From NCBI RefSeq assembly GCF_018614525.1, contig NZ_JAGGOL010000119.1, positions 1 through 46,663 of the forward strand: a stretch of DNA of 46,663 nt. Direction: 5' to 3'. This DNA comes from Streptomyces sp. ISL-11. Lineage in GTDB: Bacteria; Actinomycetota; Actinomycetes; Streptomycetales; Streptomycetaceae. The translations under genes were made by a program, and so were the position numbers. This document shows positions 1 to 7,322 of the stretch, piece by piece. Each line of letters opens with the position of its first letter. Position 1 is the first letter of the stretch. The notes beneath the pieces are model-generated. The model did no database searches, had not been told where the DNA came from, and was given only the letters and a program-made list of their open reading frames with translations.

Positions 1-105
1 CGGCTGGCCGGGCTGGCGGCCGCCTGTGATCAGTGCTGGTCCTCGCCTCCGGCACAACGTCGTCCGTAGCCGCGGTGGGACCGTGATGCGGAGGCTAATC
101 AACGA

Positions 106-309
106 GTGAGTACTGCACGAGGTAGTGACGGTCCGTCCGCCCGCGCAGCACGGAACACCGCCATGATGGACGCCCTGGTAGACCTGCCGCCCATGGTCAT
201 CGCCGACCTGCTCGGCATCCACCCCAAGACAGCCGAACGCTGGGCCACCCTCGCCGGCGGAAAATGGTCCGAATATTTGGCAGCGCGACGGGGCACCCCG
301 CAGGGCTAG
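106..309 (+). pseudogene. recombinase/integrase-like C-terminal remnant
   Basis: This 67-residue reading frame ends in a segment (LPPMVIADLLGIHPKTAERW, then WATLAGGKWSEYLAARR) resembling the helix-turn-helix tail of integrase or recombinase-like proteins of Streptomyces mobile elements. The catalytic core of such a protein would be several hundred residues and is absent. An in-frame stop lies at 67-69, so the frame does not continue from the window edge. I read it as the surviving tail of a larger gene. A genuine small HTH protein is possible but less likely given the cluster of gene relics over the next 5 kb. The family assignment is from memory of similar tails and is weak. Confidence 0.4.
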
Positions 310-394
310 GCAATGTGCCCGGCGGATTGCCGCGTCTCAGCCGATCTGAGGCACAGGACGCCTTGACAACCTCCGCGTCCCGGCCCGCCTTGAC

Positions 395-1348
395 TCAGCC
401 CGGCGCGTCCATCAGTGCGGTGACATAGGCATCCAGCCGCTCCTCCACAGCTCGCATCGTCAGCTCTGTCCTCCCTGCCCCTCGCCATGTCCGCGCCACC
501 ACCTGCACTTCTTCTGAGGATGCCAGCCCGTCCCGGACCAGCCAGTACAGCCGCTCGCTCGCGTCCGCAGCCAGCACCCCGCCGGCCTCCTCATACGCCT
601 CGGGGAACCGTAGACCCCACGCCGGGCCGTGTAGCAGCGCGAGATTGACGGAGCAGTGCGCCACATCGAGATCCGCCGGGCCCCAGGAGGTCGCCGCCCA
701 GTCGACGACCCCCGTGATCCGGGCATCTGCTGGCCTTGAAGGCGGCACGTCGAACAGTACGTTGCCCGGCTGGAAGTCCCGGTGCAGGAACCGCCCTTCA
801 TAGGGCGGCGGGGGCCTACGGATGACGTCGATGGCGGCGGCCCAAGCCGCCGCGTCGGCGCCCTTCGGCACCACGACCGTGTCGGCGGTCGTCAACGTCA
901 CATATTCCCGGGGCCGCTCGGCGGGTCGCAACGCGTGGATCGCCACGAGCTGACGGGCCAACAGGGGGACGCGCCTCTCCAATCCATCGTCATCGAGGAC
1001 CGTCCGTCCCGCCAGATGTGTCATGAGGAGCGACGGATACTCGCAATGCGCGGCGGTCGGATCAACCGCGACCAGTCCAGGAGCTGGCACGCCGGTCCCC
1101 GGGAGCAAGGACAGGGCACAAGCCTCCCGGTCCAACCAGTCCTCGGCGTGTTCCACGTTGACGAAGGTCCGCAGCACCAAGTCACGGGTGCCCCCGCTTC
1201 GCGTGCCGATAGTCAGCTTCCGCATCTCGGCAGAGAGGCCGCCGTGCAGCGCCTCGGTTCTGACAATTCGTTCACCGACCTTCAGGTGCCGGCTCACCCA
1301 AGCCAGGGTCAACGGTCGGACAGTCGCCGCCTCATCGTGGTTGGTCAC
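395..1348 (-). CDS. aminoglycoside phosphotransferase-family protein
   Basis: The 317-residue product has the protein-kinase-like APH fold signatures. The catalytic loop HRDFQPGNVLF lies near residue 190, where Asp is the catalytic base and Asn/Gln bind magnesium. It is followed by a metal-binding DFG-like segment, GVVDWAATSWGPADLD. The length is normal for the family. These enzymes transfer phosphate from ATP to a hydroxyl of a small molecule such as an aminoglycoside, macrolide, choline or homoserine; the substrate cannot be told here. The GTG start at 1348 has a modest AGGTGG ribosome site about six bases upstream. It is one of the few intact genes in the decayed left end and may be accessory. 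Calling it a resistance gene would go beyond the sequence. Confidence 0.8.
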   Translation of the reverse strand: MTNHDEAATVRPLTLAWVSRHLKVGERIVRTEALHGGLSAEMRKLTIGTRSGGTRDLVLRTFVNVEHAEDWLDREACALSLLPGTGVPAPGLVAVDPTAAHCEYPSLLMTHLAGRTVLDDDGLERRVPLLARQLVAIHALRPAERPREYVTLTTADTVVVPKGADAAAWAAAIDVIRRPPPPYEGRFLHRDFQPGNVLFDVPPSRPADARITGVVDWAATSWGPADLDVAHCSVNLALLHGPAWGLRFPEAYEEAGGVLAADASERLYWLVRDGLASSEEVQVVARTWRGAGRTELTMRAVEERLDAYVTALMDAPG

Positions 1349-1534
1349 CGTGCCACCTCATCATCCGGCCAGCTATCCGCACGAACTTTTTCTGCGGCAC
1401 CCCGGCGGCAGGCGGCTCCCCTCCCTCATCGCCAGCGAGACGAGGCACCCGTTGCGACAAGAGCCTTACACCTTGTCACCGCTGACGTGATCAGGCCGGG
1501 TGCGGAGCTGCTCGCCCTGCGGGCGAATACTGCA

Positions 1535-1900
1535 ACTCTCGAATACCGACACTCCACCAGTGGGTGCGCGTCATGATCGAGGCGGTGGTCGGCGCGGTGA
1601 CCGGGGCGCCCGGCTCACCCGGCGGCGTGCTGCTCGGACGGTACGACGCCGCCGGGCGCCTGGAGTACGTCGGCCGCAGCACCTCCCTGGGCCGGAGGCG
1701 GCTCGCGGCCTGGGGCGGCGGCTGACCGCGCCCTGCGAGGCACACCCGTGGGAGGGCTGGACGTTCTCGGCCGGGTGGGGCAGCCGCGAGACGCTCAATG
1801 TCGTGCTGGTGCAGCCGCAGGTGGTGGTGGAGGTCTCGGGAGACGTCGCCCGGGACGGCGCCGGGCGGCGGCGGCACCCGGTACGGGTGCACCGGTCAAC
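1535..1900 (+). pseudogene. ATP-dependent DNA ligase C-terminal relic, frameshifted
   Basis: Three short stretches in different frames line up with the C-terminal part of actinobacterial ATP-dependent DNA ligases. A fragment TLEYRHSTS lies near 1540. EAVVGAVTG with VLLGRYDAAGRLEYVGR follows from 1573 and runs into a stop at 1723-1725. Then HPWEGWTFSAGWGSRETL and the HPVRVHR-type end appear in another frame to about 1893. The nucleotidyltransferase core with its active-site Lys is missing upstream. At least one frameshift, between about 1690 and 1725, separates conserved blocks that should be contiguous. It is therefore a broken, 5'-truncated copy. The family call rests on recalled motifs, not on a search. 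Confidence 0.55.
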
Positions 1901-2667
1901 AACGTGCGGAACAACGGATCCCACCTGCTCACCCCTCCCCCAGTTCACCTCGGCACCTGAGGTTCTGGTCAGCCCCGTCCCGAACCCACCGCCACTTGGT
2001 GCCCCTTCGCGTTCCCGGCGCGCGGCGGGCGGATCAGCCGGATTGAGCTACCGGTGACCGCCGAGAGGCGGCACCGGGAGCGGCAGGTGGCCGCCACTGA
2101 TCTCCGCCAGGCCGTCGACATACTCGTACACCTCTGGTGCACTCGAGCCCCCGAGCGAGTCCAGCAAGAGCCGGATGAACTGGCCCTCGTACACCGCCCT
2201 GCGCTCGCCGCCCGCCAGGTGGACGGCGCTGTGGTCGGCTGGCCGTCGTCGTGGGGAGCGGGCGTCAGCATCCCCTCAGCATGCCCGCCGATCGCCGGAG
2301 GCAACAGGGGAGCCTGAACCGTGGTGCCTCTGCGCGGCTACTTCCTCCGCATCCGCGTCGGCTTCTGTGAAGCAGGTCGCGAGTGTCCTGATGGCCGGGG
2401 TCCCCAAGCCCCTGCCGGGCACCCGCTTAGCGCCGCTCCCCGTAGCAGCTAGTGCCGTGGCAACGTTTGCCCCGTCGACGACGGCGTGTAGGCGCCGGTC
2501 TCGACAGGGCGGTTTCGCCAGATGATGTAGCGCCGGATCACGCTGCCGTGCGGCTGGCGTGGTCGGTGCTGTCGAGGGTGAAGTAGCGCTGACTCGCGGC
2601 TCGCGCTCTGCGGCACCAGCATGGAAAGGGAGAAGGCGGACCCGACCCGCTTCGGGAGGACGGGAGA
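1901..2667. other. stretch without a convincing gene
   Basis: About 770 bases hold no convincing complete gene. On the minus strand, roughly 2275 down to the TAG at 2050-2048, an open stretch reads like the end of a real protein (GERRAVYEGQFIRLLLDSLG, then APEVYEYVDGLAEISGG). It has an in-frame stop just upstream and no plausible start, so it looks like another C-terminal relic of unknown family. The other open frames here look like compositional shadows. No RNA gene or clear terminator is visible. Confidence 0.35.
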
Positions 2668-3063
2668 GTGTCGATGGTCACCGATAACCGGAAACTGATC
2701 GAGGGAGCGTACGACGCCTTCGGGGCCGGCGACATCCCCGCGGTGCTTCAGGCCTTCGCCGAGGAGATCACCTGGCACGTTCCGGGACGTAGCCCGCTCT
2801 CCGGCGACTACCGAGGGCACCAGGAACTCGTCGGATTCTTCGGGCGGGTCATGGAGCTGTCCGGGGGCTCGTTTCGCATCCAGATCGACGACATGCTCAC
2901 GGACGAATCGCGGGTCGTGGTCCTGTGCACGGTCAGCGCGGACCGCAACGGTCGGGCCTGGTCCTCGCCGGAAGTGCACGTCTGGGAGATCGCCGACGGC
3001 AAGGCCGTCGTGTTCCGCGAGTTCCAGGGGGATCAGCAGGCAGAGGACGAGTTCTGGTCGTGA
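2668..3063 (+). CDS. NTF2-like (SnoaL/ketosteroid-isomerase-type) protein
   Basis: This 131-residue protein has the typical order of a SnoaL-like alpha+beta barrel. An N-terminal helix (NRKLIEGAYDAFGAGDIPAV) is followed by ITWHVPG, then YRGHQELVGFF, then a C-terminal sheet ending VWEIADGKAVVFREF. The fold is used for isomerases, cyclases, dehydratases and plain binding proteins, so a specific reaction cannot be given. The GTG start at 2668 follows a purine-rich GGAGGACGGGAGA stretch; an ATG two codons later (2674) is an alternative. Its stop codon lies directly against an IS5-type relic, which suggests an insertion at or near the 3' end without loss of the frame. Confidence 0.75.
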   Translation: MSMVTDNRKLIEGAYDAFGAGDIPAVLQAFAEEITWHVPGRSPLSGDYRGHQELVGFFGRVMELSGGSFRIQIDDMLTDESRVVVLCTVSADRNGRAWSSPEVHVWEIADGKAVVFREFQGDQQAEDEFWS

Positions 3064-3066
3064 CCA

Positions 3067-3747
3067 GTGGTAGACCAGTGGGCTCGGCGGCAGCTGATCG
3101 ACGGCATACGGTGGCGGACCCGGACCGGTGCGCCGTGGCGGGACGTACCCGAGCGGTACGGGCCCTGGGACCGGGTCTACGAGCTGTTCCGGCGCTGGCA
3201 GCGGAATGGAACCTGGAATCGAAATCCTGGAGCAGTTGCAGGCCGAGGCCGACGCGAAGGGTCTGATCACCTGGGGCGTTAGCGTCGACTCCACGATTGC
3301 CCGGGCTCATCAGCACGCCGCTGGCGCGCGTAGAAGAGGGACCTGCAGAGAGAGCCTCCGGGTGGAGTCTTCACCGAGCCCGATGACCACGGCCTCGGCC
3401 GGTCGCGCGGCGGGCCGGCCACCAAGCTGCACCTGGCGGTCGGGCAGGGGCAGAAGCCGCTGTCGCTGGTTGTCACCGCAGGGCAGCGTGGTGACTCACT
3501 GCAGTTCGAAACCGTCCTCGAGGCCATCCGTGTGCCCCGCCTTGGCCCGGGCCGGCCGCGCAAGAAGCTCGGCTCCCGCGGTGGCCGCCCGTCGAAGTTC
3601 GACAAGGCGGACTACCGCGAGCGCCACGCCGTTGAGGGCGGGATCGACCGACTCAAACGACACCGGGCCGTGGCGACGCGGTACGACGAACTCGCCGTCC
3701 GCTATGAGGCGACCGTGCTGGTCGCTGCCATCAACGAGTGGTGGTGA
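3067..3747 (+). pseudogene. IS5-family transposase, degenerate
   Basis: Fragments of one DDE transposase are spread over different frames. The N-terminal part (RTRTGAPWRDVPERYGPW) lies at 3067-3282. The catalytic block WGVSVDSTIARAHQHAAGAR is near 3270-3330 in another frame. The end (YRERHAVEGGIDRLKRHR, then ATRYDELAVRYEATVLVAAI) is at 3532-3747. The first Asp (VDST) and the final Glu (HAVEGG) are present. The segment that should carry the second Asp (the DKAY block) appears deleted between GRPRKK and GSRGGRP. The first 30 or so residues are also missing. Programmed frameshifting occurs in some IS5 elements but would not explain the internal deletion, so the copy should be inactive. Confidence 0.8.
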
Positions 3748-3756
3748 CCAGCCGGG

Positions 3757-4221
3757 CTACGGCAGGCTGCAGGACGCTCGCTCGATCAGCGACTTGAACA
3801 TGTGCACATCCGTGTGCCCGCCAGGGATGCCTGGGGTCCGGCCGGTCTCGACGTAGCCGTGGCGCTGATAGAAGCCAGGCGCTTGGAAGGAAAAGGAGGA
3901 GACGACCACCCGGTCACAGCCGCGTCGCTGGGCTTCCTCCTCGGCAGCACGCAAAATTCTGCTGCCCCAGCCGTCCTTCCGGCTGTCCTCGCGCACCCAA
4001 AGCAACTCGATGCCGCAAAGACCGCCCCAGGTCCATGCGGCCAACCCGCCGACCAGTTCACCTGCTTGGTCGGCGACCTTGACCGAGAACATGTCGCGAT
4101 CGGATGCACCTGTCGCGGCCGTGTTGAAGGCGACCAGTTCCTCGGTCAGTCGTTCATTGAGCTCGGCGTCACGTTCACCAGTGGTCAAGGTCGGGCCAGA
4201 GATGTGGTCGTCGGTCGTCAC
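3757..4221 (-). CDS. GNAT-family N-acetyltransferase
   Basis: The product has the usual acetyltransferase layout. LWVREDSRKDGWGSRILRAA is the motif-A strand-loop-helix that cradles the acetyl-CoA pyrophosphate (the loop reads DGWGS rather than the common R/QxxGxG/A). It is followed by the motif-B region FSFQAPGFYQRHGYVETGR. The acceptor substrate is unknown. I place the start at the GTG at 4221, giving TTDDHISGPTL at the N-terminus and a normal length of about 154 residues. An in-frame ATG at 4287 would add 22 residues, but neither start has a good ribosome site. The gene lies between an IS5 relic and an IS701 relic, so it may be a passenger of past transposition. Confidence 0.75.
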   Translation of the reverse strand: MTTDDHISGPTLTTGERDAELNERLTEELVAFNTAATGASDRDMFSVKVADQAGELVGGLAAWTWGGLCGIELLWVREDSRKDGWGSRILRAAEEEAQRRGCDRVVVSSFSFQAPGFYQRHGYVETGRTPGIPGGHTDVHMFKSLIERASCSLP

Positions 4222-4298
4222 GGCGCGGAGTATGCCAGGCAAGCCGGCCCCACAGCACTCGATTACTGCGACCTTGGTCCACTTCACAACAGGCCCTA

Positions 4299-4455
4299 GT
4301 ACTGCAGCGGTCTTTGCTGTGACGGTTGTGTAGGTGTGTCGTTGGTGGGGTTGTGGGTGGGGGACTTGTTGACGTGTGGTCGTGGGCTGGTGAGCTGAAG
4401 GCTTTGCACGAGCGGATTGTGCACCGTTTCAGCAGGTCGGAGCCGCGGAGTCGTC
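4299..4455 (+). mobile_element. IS701-type element, left-end fragment
   Basis: A purine-rich site (GGGGGA) precedes a GTG at 4374 that opens a frame reading VWSWAGELKALHERIVHRFS, then RSEPRSR. This matches the characteristic start of IS701-family transposases as I recall it. Homology stops after about 27 codons and the frame runs into unrelated sequence. The roughly 75 bases before the GTG would be the element's left end. No right end is visible. The family call is from pattern memory. Confidence 0.55.
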
Positions 4456-4630
4456 TCTGGCCTAAATGCAGGGGCTGATGACGCAGGTCGAGAGCGGTGT
4501 CGCCGTCGGTGGCCTGGCGAAGAGCGTCGAGGCGACCCTCGTCGAGCCCAATCACTTCACCAAGGCGTGCAAGCAAGGCCGGCGCCCAGTCCAGGTCCAG
4601 CACATCCGGTGCCGGCGGATCCCAGTGAGG
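4456..4630 (-). pseudogene. unidentified gene fragment
   Basis: Directly after the IS701 fragment, the minus strand carries a short, protein-like stretch near 4603-4470: LDLDWAPALLARLGEVIGLD, then EGRLDALRQATDGDTALDL. It continues at its C-terminal side straight into the reversed IS701 sequence. It has no good start and no recognisable full domain. I do not recognise the family. It looks like a gene end captured at an insertion or deletion junction. Confidence 0.3.
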
Positions 4631-4699
4631 ATCACCGTCCGGTGACGCGCTGGCTGACTGGCGGCAGGCGGCAGGCGGCGGGATACTCCGCCGAGATGC

Positions 4700-5448
4700 G
4701 GGCGAGCTGCTGGGTCACCGTCGCCTGTCCGCCCTGACCGTGGTCGTGGTCTCGCAGCTGCTGGCGGTGGGCGCGCTGGGCGCGATCGTGGTCACCACCG
4801 GTGACTGGCCCGAGGCCGGCCCCCAGCTCCGGTACGCGGTGGCGGCCGGCGTGGTGGGCCCGGCGGCGATGCTCGCCTTCTGCAAGATGCTCGCCTTCTA
4901 CTCGTCCTCGGCAAGTGTCCCGGGATCCCGCAGCTCGCGGGCATCGCGGTGGCCGTCGCCGGCGTCGTCCTCGCCGGCGGCCCGATCCTGGGCGGCGCAC
5001 CCGTACAACGCCAGACCCTGATGCTCACGCTCGTCGCCGCCTTCGGCTTCGGCTCCGTGATGGCCCTGATCGCCGAGGCCTCGCACAACCTGACCGGGCT
5101 GTTCCTGGTCCTGTTCGTCCAGCGCGTGTGCAACGTCGCGGTGGGCGGCGGCGCGCTCTACGCCTCCGCCCGGCGCGGCGGTCCCGTCCTCCCCGAGGGC
5201 GGCTGGGCCGGCATCCGCTCGGTGCTTCCCGCGCCCGCCTTCGTCGGACTGGCCGACGTGGCCGCCAACGGCACGCACAGCATCGCCGCCCGCACCGGCC
5301 CGGTGACCGTCGCGGCCGTACTCGCCTCGCTCCACTCGTCGTCACCGCGCTCGCCGCCCGCGGCGATCTCAGCGAACGCCTGCGCACGATCCAGGCGGCG
5401 GGCGCGGGCCTGGCCCTCGTCGGCACCGTCCTGCCGGCGACGGGCTGA
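4700..5448 (+). pseudogene. EamA/DMT-family transporter, frameshifted
   Basis: Hydrophobic blocks of a drug/metabolite-type permease run through three frames. AGELLGHRRLSALTVVVVSQ, LLAVGALGAIVVTTGDW and VVGPAAMLAFCKMLAFYS lie in the first. A second, near 4910-5340, has QLAGIAVAVAGVVLAGGPIL, LTLVAAFGFGSVMALIAEAS and ARTGPVTVAAVLASL. A third carries VVTALAARGDLSERLRTIQA, then AGAGLALVGTVL, to the stop at 5448. Joined, these form most of a roughly 280-residue transporter with an intact C-terminal half-repeat. The two frame changes, near 4905 and 5340, break it. Sequencing error cannot be excluded from one read, but the neighbouring relics favour true decay. No substrate can be named. Confidence 0.7.
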
Positions 5449-5546
5449 CGCCCGGGGACCGCCGGCGGGCGCGAGGGCTCGGGGGCACTGAGCCGTCACC
5501 GGGCTTCACCGGCTGACGCTTGCCGGTGGGGCTGGTGAGGAGGACG

Positions 5547-5744
5547 ATGGGGAAGGGGCGAAAATACGTGCGTGATCGGAGGAAGACCGTGATCGTCCTC
5601 GGAGTAGTACTGCTGATCTTGGGCTTCGTGACCGGAATCTCCCTGCTGTGGACCATCGGCATCGTCCTGATCGTCGTCGGGGCGGTCCTGTTCCTGCTGG
5701 GCAGTGTCGGCCACGCGATCGGCGGGCGGCGGCATTACTGGTAG
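5547..5744 (+). CDS. small two-helix membrane protein (DUF6131-like)
   Basis: This short protein has a basic N-terminus (MGKGRKYVRDRRK), two hydrophobic helices (TVIVLGVVLLILGFVTGIS and WTIGIVLIVVGAVLFLLG) and the tail GHAIGGRRHYW. That pattern matches small actinobacterial membrane proteins annotated DUF6131. GAGGAGG at 5537-5543 precedes the ATG by only three bases, so a GTG at 5568 or the upstream TTG at 5520 remain possible starts. No function is established. It sits upstream of two related small proteins, possibly a stress-type membrane gene group, but nothing in the sequence proves co-regulation. Confidence 0.65.
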   Translation: MGKGRKYVRDRRKTVIVLGVVLLILGFVTGISLLWTIGIVLIVVGAVLFLLGSVGHAIGGRRHYW

Positions 5745-5907
5745 CAGCAGCTCCCCCTGTGCCGCGTCCACCGGGCGCCGGTCCGTGAGCCTCCGCGCCC
5801 ACTTCGGGCGAGCGGTGGGAACGCGGGCGCAGCGCGGCGGCCTCCGGCCGGCGCGGTAGCGGGAGCCGCCCTGCTCGGGGCTCACCCGGCTACGAGCGGA
5901 GGACGCC

Positions 5908-6462
5908 ATGTCCCTCATCACCATCATCATCATCGCCGCTCTGCTGGTGCTGCTCGTGTGCACGGTGACGGCGTGGACGCTCACCGCGCGCCGCCGGAAG
6001 CTGCGGGAGCGCTTCGGGCCGGAGTACGAGCGGACCGTGGAGGCCGAGGACAGCCGCCGGGCGGGCGAGCGCGAGCTGCGCGAGCGCCAGGAACGCCACG
6101 ACGCGCTGGACATCAAACCGCTGCCGGCACCCGTCCGCGACCGCTATGCCGAGGACTGGTCCCGGGTGCAGGAGCGGTTCGTCGACCGGCCCGACGACGC
6201 GGTCCATGAGGCGGACCGGCTCGTGACCACGCTCATGGGCGAGCGCGGGTACCCGACCGAGGGCTACGAGCAGCAGCTGAAGGACCTGTCGGTCGAGCAC
6301 GGGCGCACCCTTGAGCACTACCGGGCCGCCCACGAGGTCAACGACCGCAGCAGCCACCATCAGGCGACCACGGAGGAGTTGCGGGGCGCGATGGTGCACT
6401 ACCGCGCGCTGTTCGAGGAACTGCTCCACGACGGCGACCGGCCGAGCGGGAGCCGGGCGTAA
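5908..6462 (+). CDS. hypothetical membrane-anchored helical protein
   Basis: A 184-residue protein opens with one hydrophobic helix (ITIIIIAALLVLLVCTVTAW) and then a highly charged region (RRRKLRERFGPEYERTVEAE). The C-terminal half contains a block that recurs in the next gene: EDWSRVQERFVDRPDDAVHE, then ADRLVTTLM, and later LRGAMVHYRALFEELL. It should sit in the membrane with a cytoplasmic helical domain. No catalytic motif is visible. The ATG at 5908 follows GGAGGAC at 5898-5904. I do not assign a function. Proteins of this kind are common in Streptomyces next to small membrane proteins, which fits the context here. Confidence 0.7.
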   Translation: MSLITIIIIAALLVLLVCTVTAWTLTARRRKLRERFGPEYERTVEAEDSRRAGERELRERQERHDALDIKPLPAPVRDRYAEDWSRVQERFVDRPDDAVHEADRLVTTLMGERGYPTEGYEQQLKDLSVEHGRTLEHYRAAHEVNDRSSHHQATTEELRGAMVHYRALFEELLHDGDRPSGSRA

Positions 6463-6520
6463 GAGTTCGGCCGGCGGCCGCGGGCGGTGAGCCGGCCCCG
6501 CCGGTGCGCGGGCGCACCAC

Positions 6521-7063
6521 ATGCGGGCGCACCACATGACGGACGGAAGTGACGAGGAAATGCGCAACCACGGCACACCCCAGGACGACGAGAGCGTTCT
6601 CTCCACGGAGGACCTGGCCGGTGCCCGGCAGGGCACCGGGGACACCGCAGACGAGGGAGCGGGGCCGGCCGGCGCACCGCCGCAGTTCCCCGGAGAGGCC
6701 ACCGCCCTCGACCGGGAGGGCCCGGAGGACCGGGAGGAAGGCGGCGAGGCATCCGCCGGTGAGGGCCGGGAACCGGAGCCGGCCGAGGAGAAGGAGAACG
6801 AGCCCCTGCTCGGGGAGGAACAGGAGGAATTCCGCGCCAGGTGGCAGAAGATCCAGAGCGACTTCGTCGACGACCCCCGGGACGCCGTCAACGCGGCCGA
6901 CCAGCTCGTCGCCGAGACCATGCAGGCGCTGGCCACGACCTTCTCCGAGCACAAACGAGGGCTCGAAGATCAGTGGCAGCAAGGCGAGGAGGTGGCGACC
7001 GAGGATCTGCGCGTCGCCCTCCAGCGTTACCGCTCCTTCTTCAACCGCTTGCTCAGTACCTGA
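6521..7063 (+). CDS. hypothetical acidic helical protein, relative of the upstream gene
   Basis: This 180-residue, very acidic protein has a disordered N-terminal half rich in Glu, Gly and Pro and no membrane helix. Its C-terminal 80 residues (ARWQKIQSDFVDDPRDAVNA, ADQLVAETM, then LRVALQRYRSFFNRLL) match the C-terminal block of the preceding protein position by position. The two genes thus share a domain, one anchored and one soluble. ATG at 6521 or 6536 could be the start. The bases around them contain a direct repeat of GCGGGCGCACCACATG-type sequence, so the start is uncertain. The function is unknown. The gap to the upstream gene is about 58 bases, consistent with one transcript. Confidence 0.65.
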   Translation: MRAHHMTDGSDEEMRNHGTPQDDESVLSTEDLAGARQGTGDTADEGAGPAGAPPQFPGEATALDREGPEDREEGGEASAGEGREPEPAEEKENEPLLGEEQEEFRARWQKIQSDFVDDPRDAVNAADQLVAETMQALATTFSEHKRGLEDQWQQGEEVATEDLRVALQRYRSFFNRLLST

Positions 7064-7255
7064 ACCACCCGAAACCCCTTGCTGGACACCTGAGCGGCCA
7101 TCCGCCGCCGCGCGGGTCATAGGGACGTCATGGGGGACCCATCGGCCACCTGCTCCTGTCCTGACGCCCCGCAACGGCGCCAGCCCATGGGTCGCGGTGC
7201 GGCTCGGCGGCCCGTACCGTCGTCACTTCGAGAGTCTTACGGACAACCGCGACTG

Positions 7256-7284
7256 TTGACGTTATCCATTCACCAATTTAAAGT
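7256..7284 (+). promoter_or_regulatory. candidate promoter for the GH65 gene
   Basis: TTGACG at 7256-7261 and TAAAGT at 7279-7284 are separated by 17 bases inside a locally AT-rich patch, unusual for this DNA. This fits a vegetative-type promoter. It lies about 40 bases before the start of the secreted hydrolase gene. The assignment rests on sequence pattern only. Confidence 0.5.
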
Positions 7285-7322
7285 CGCGGGACTCTTGGAG
7301 GAGCTCAAGACGACGGAGAACA

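Noticed and set aside
3067..3747. IS5 frames as a functional element using programmed frameshifting
   Set aside because: The region that should hold the second catalytic Asp is deleted and the N-terminus is missing, so a single frameshift would not restore a working transposase.
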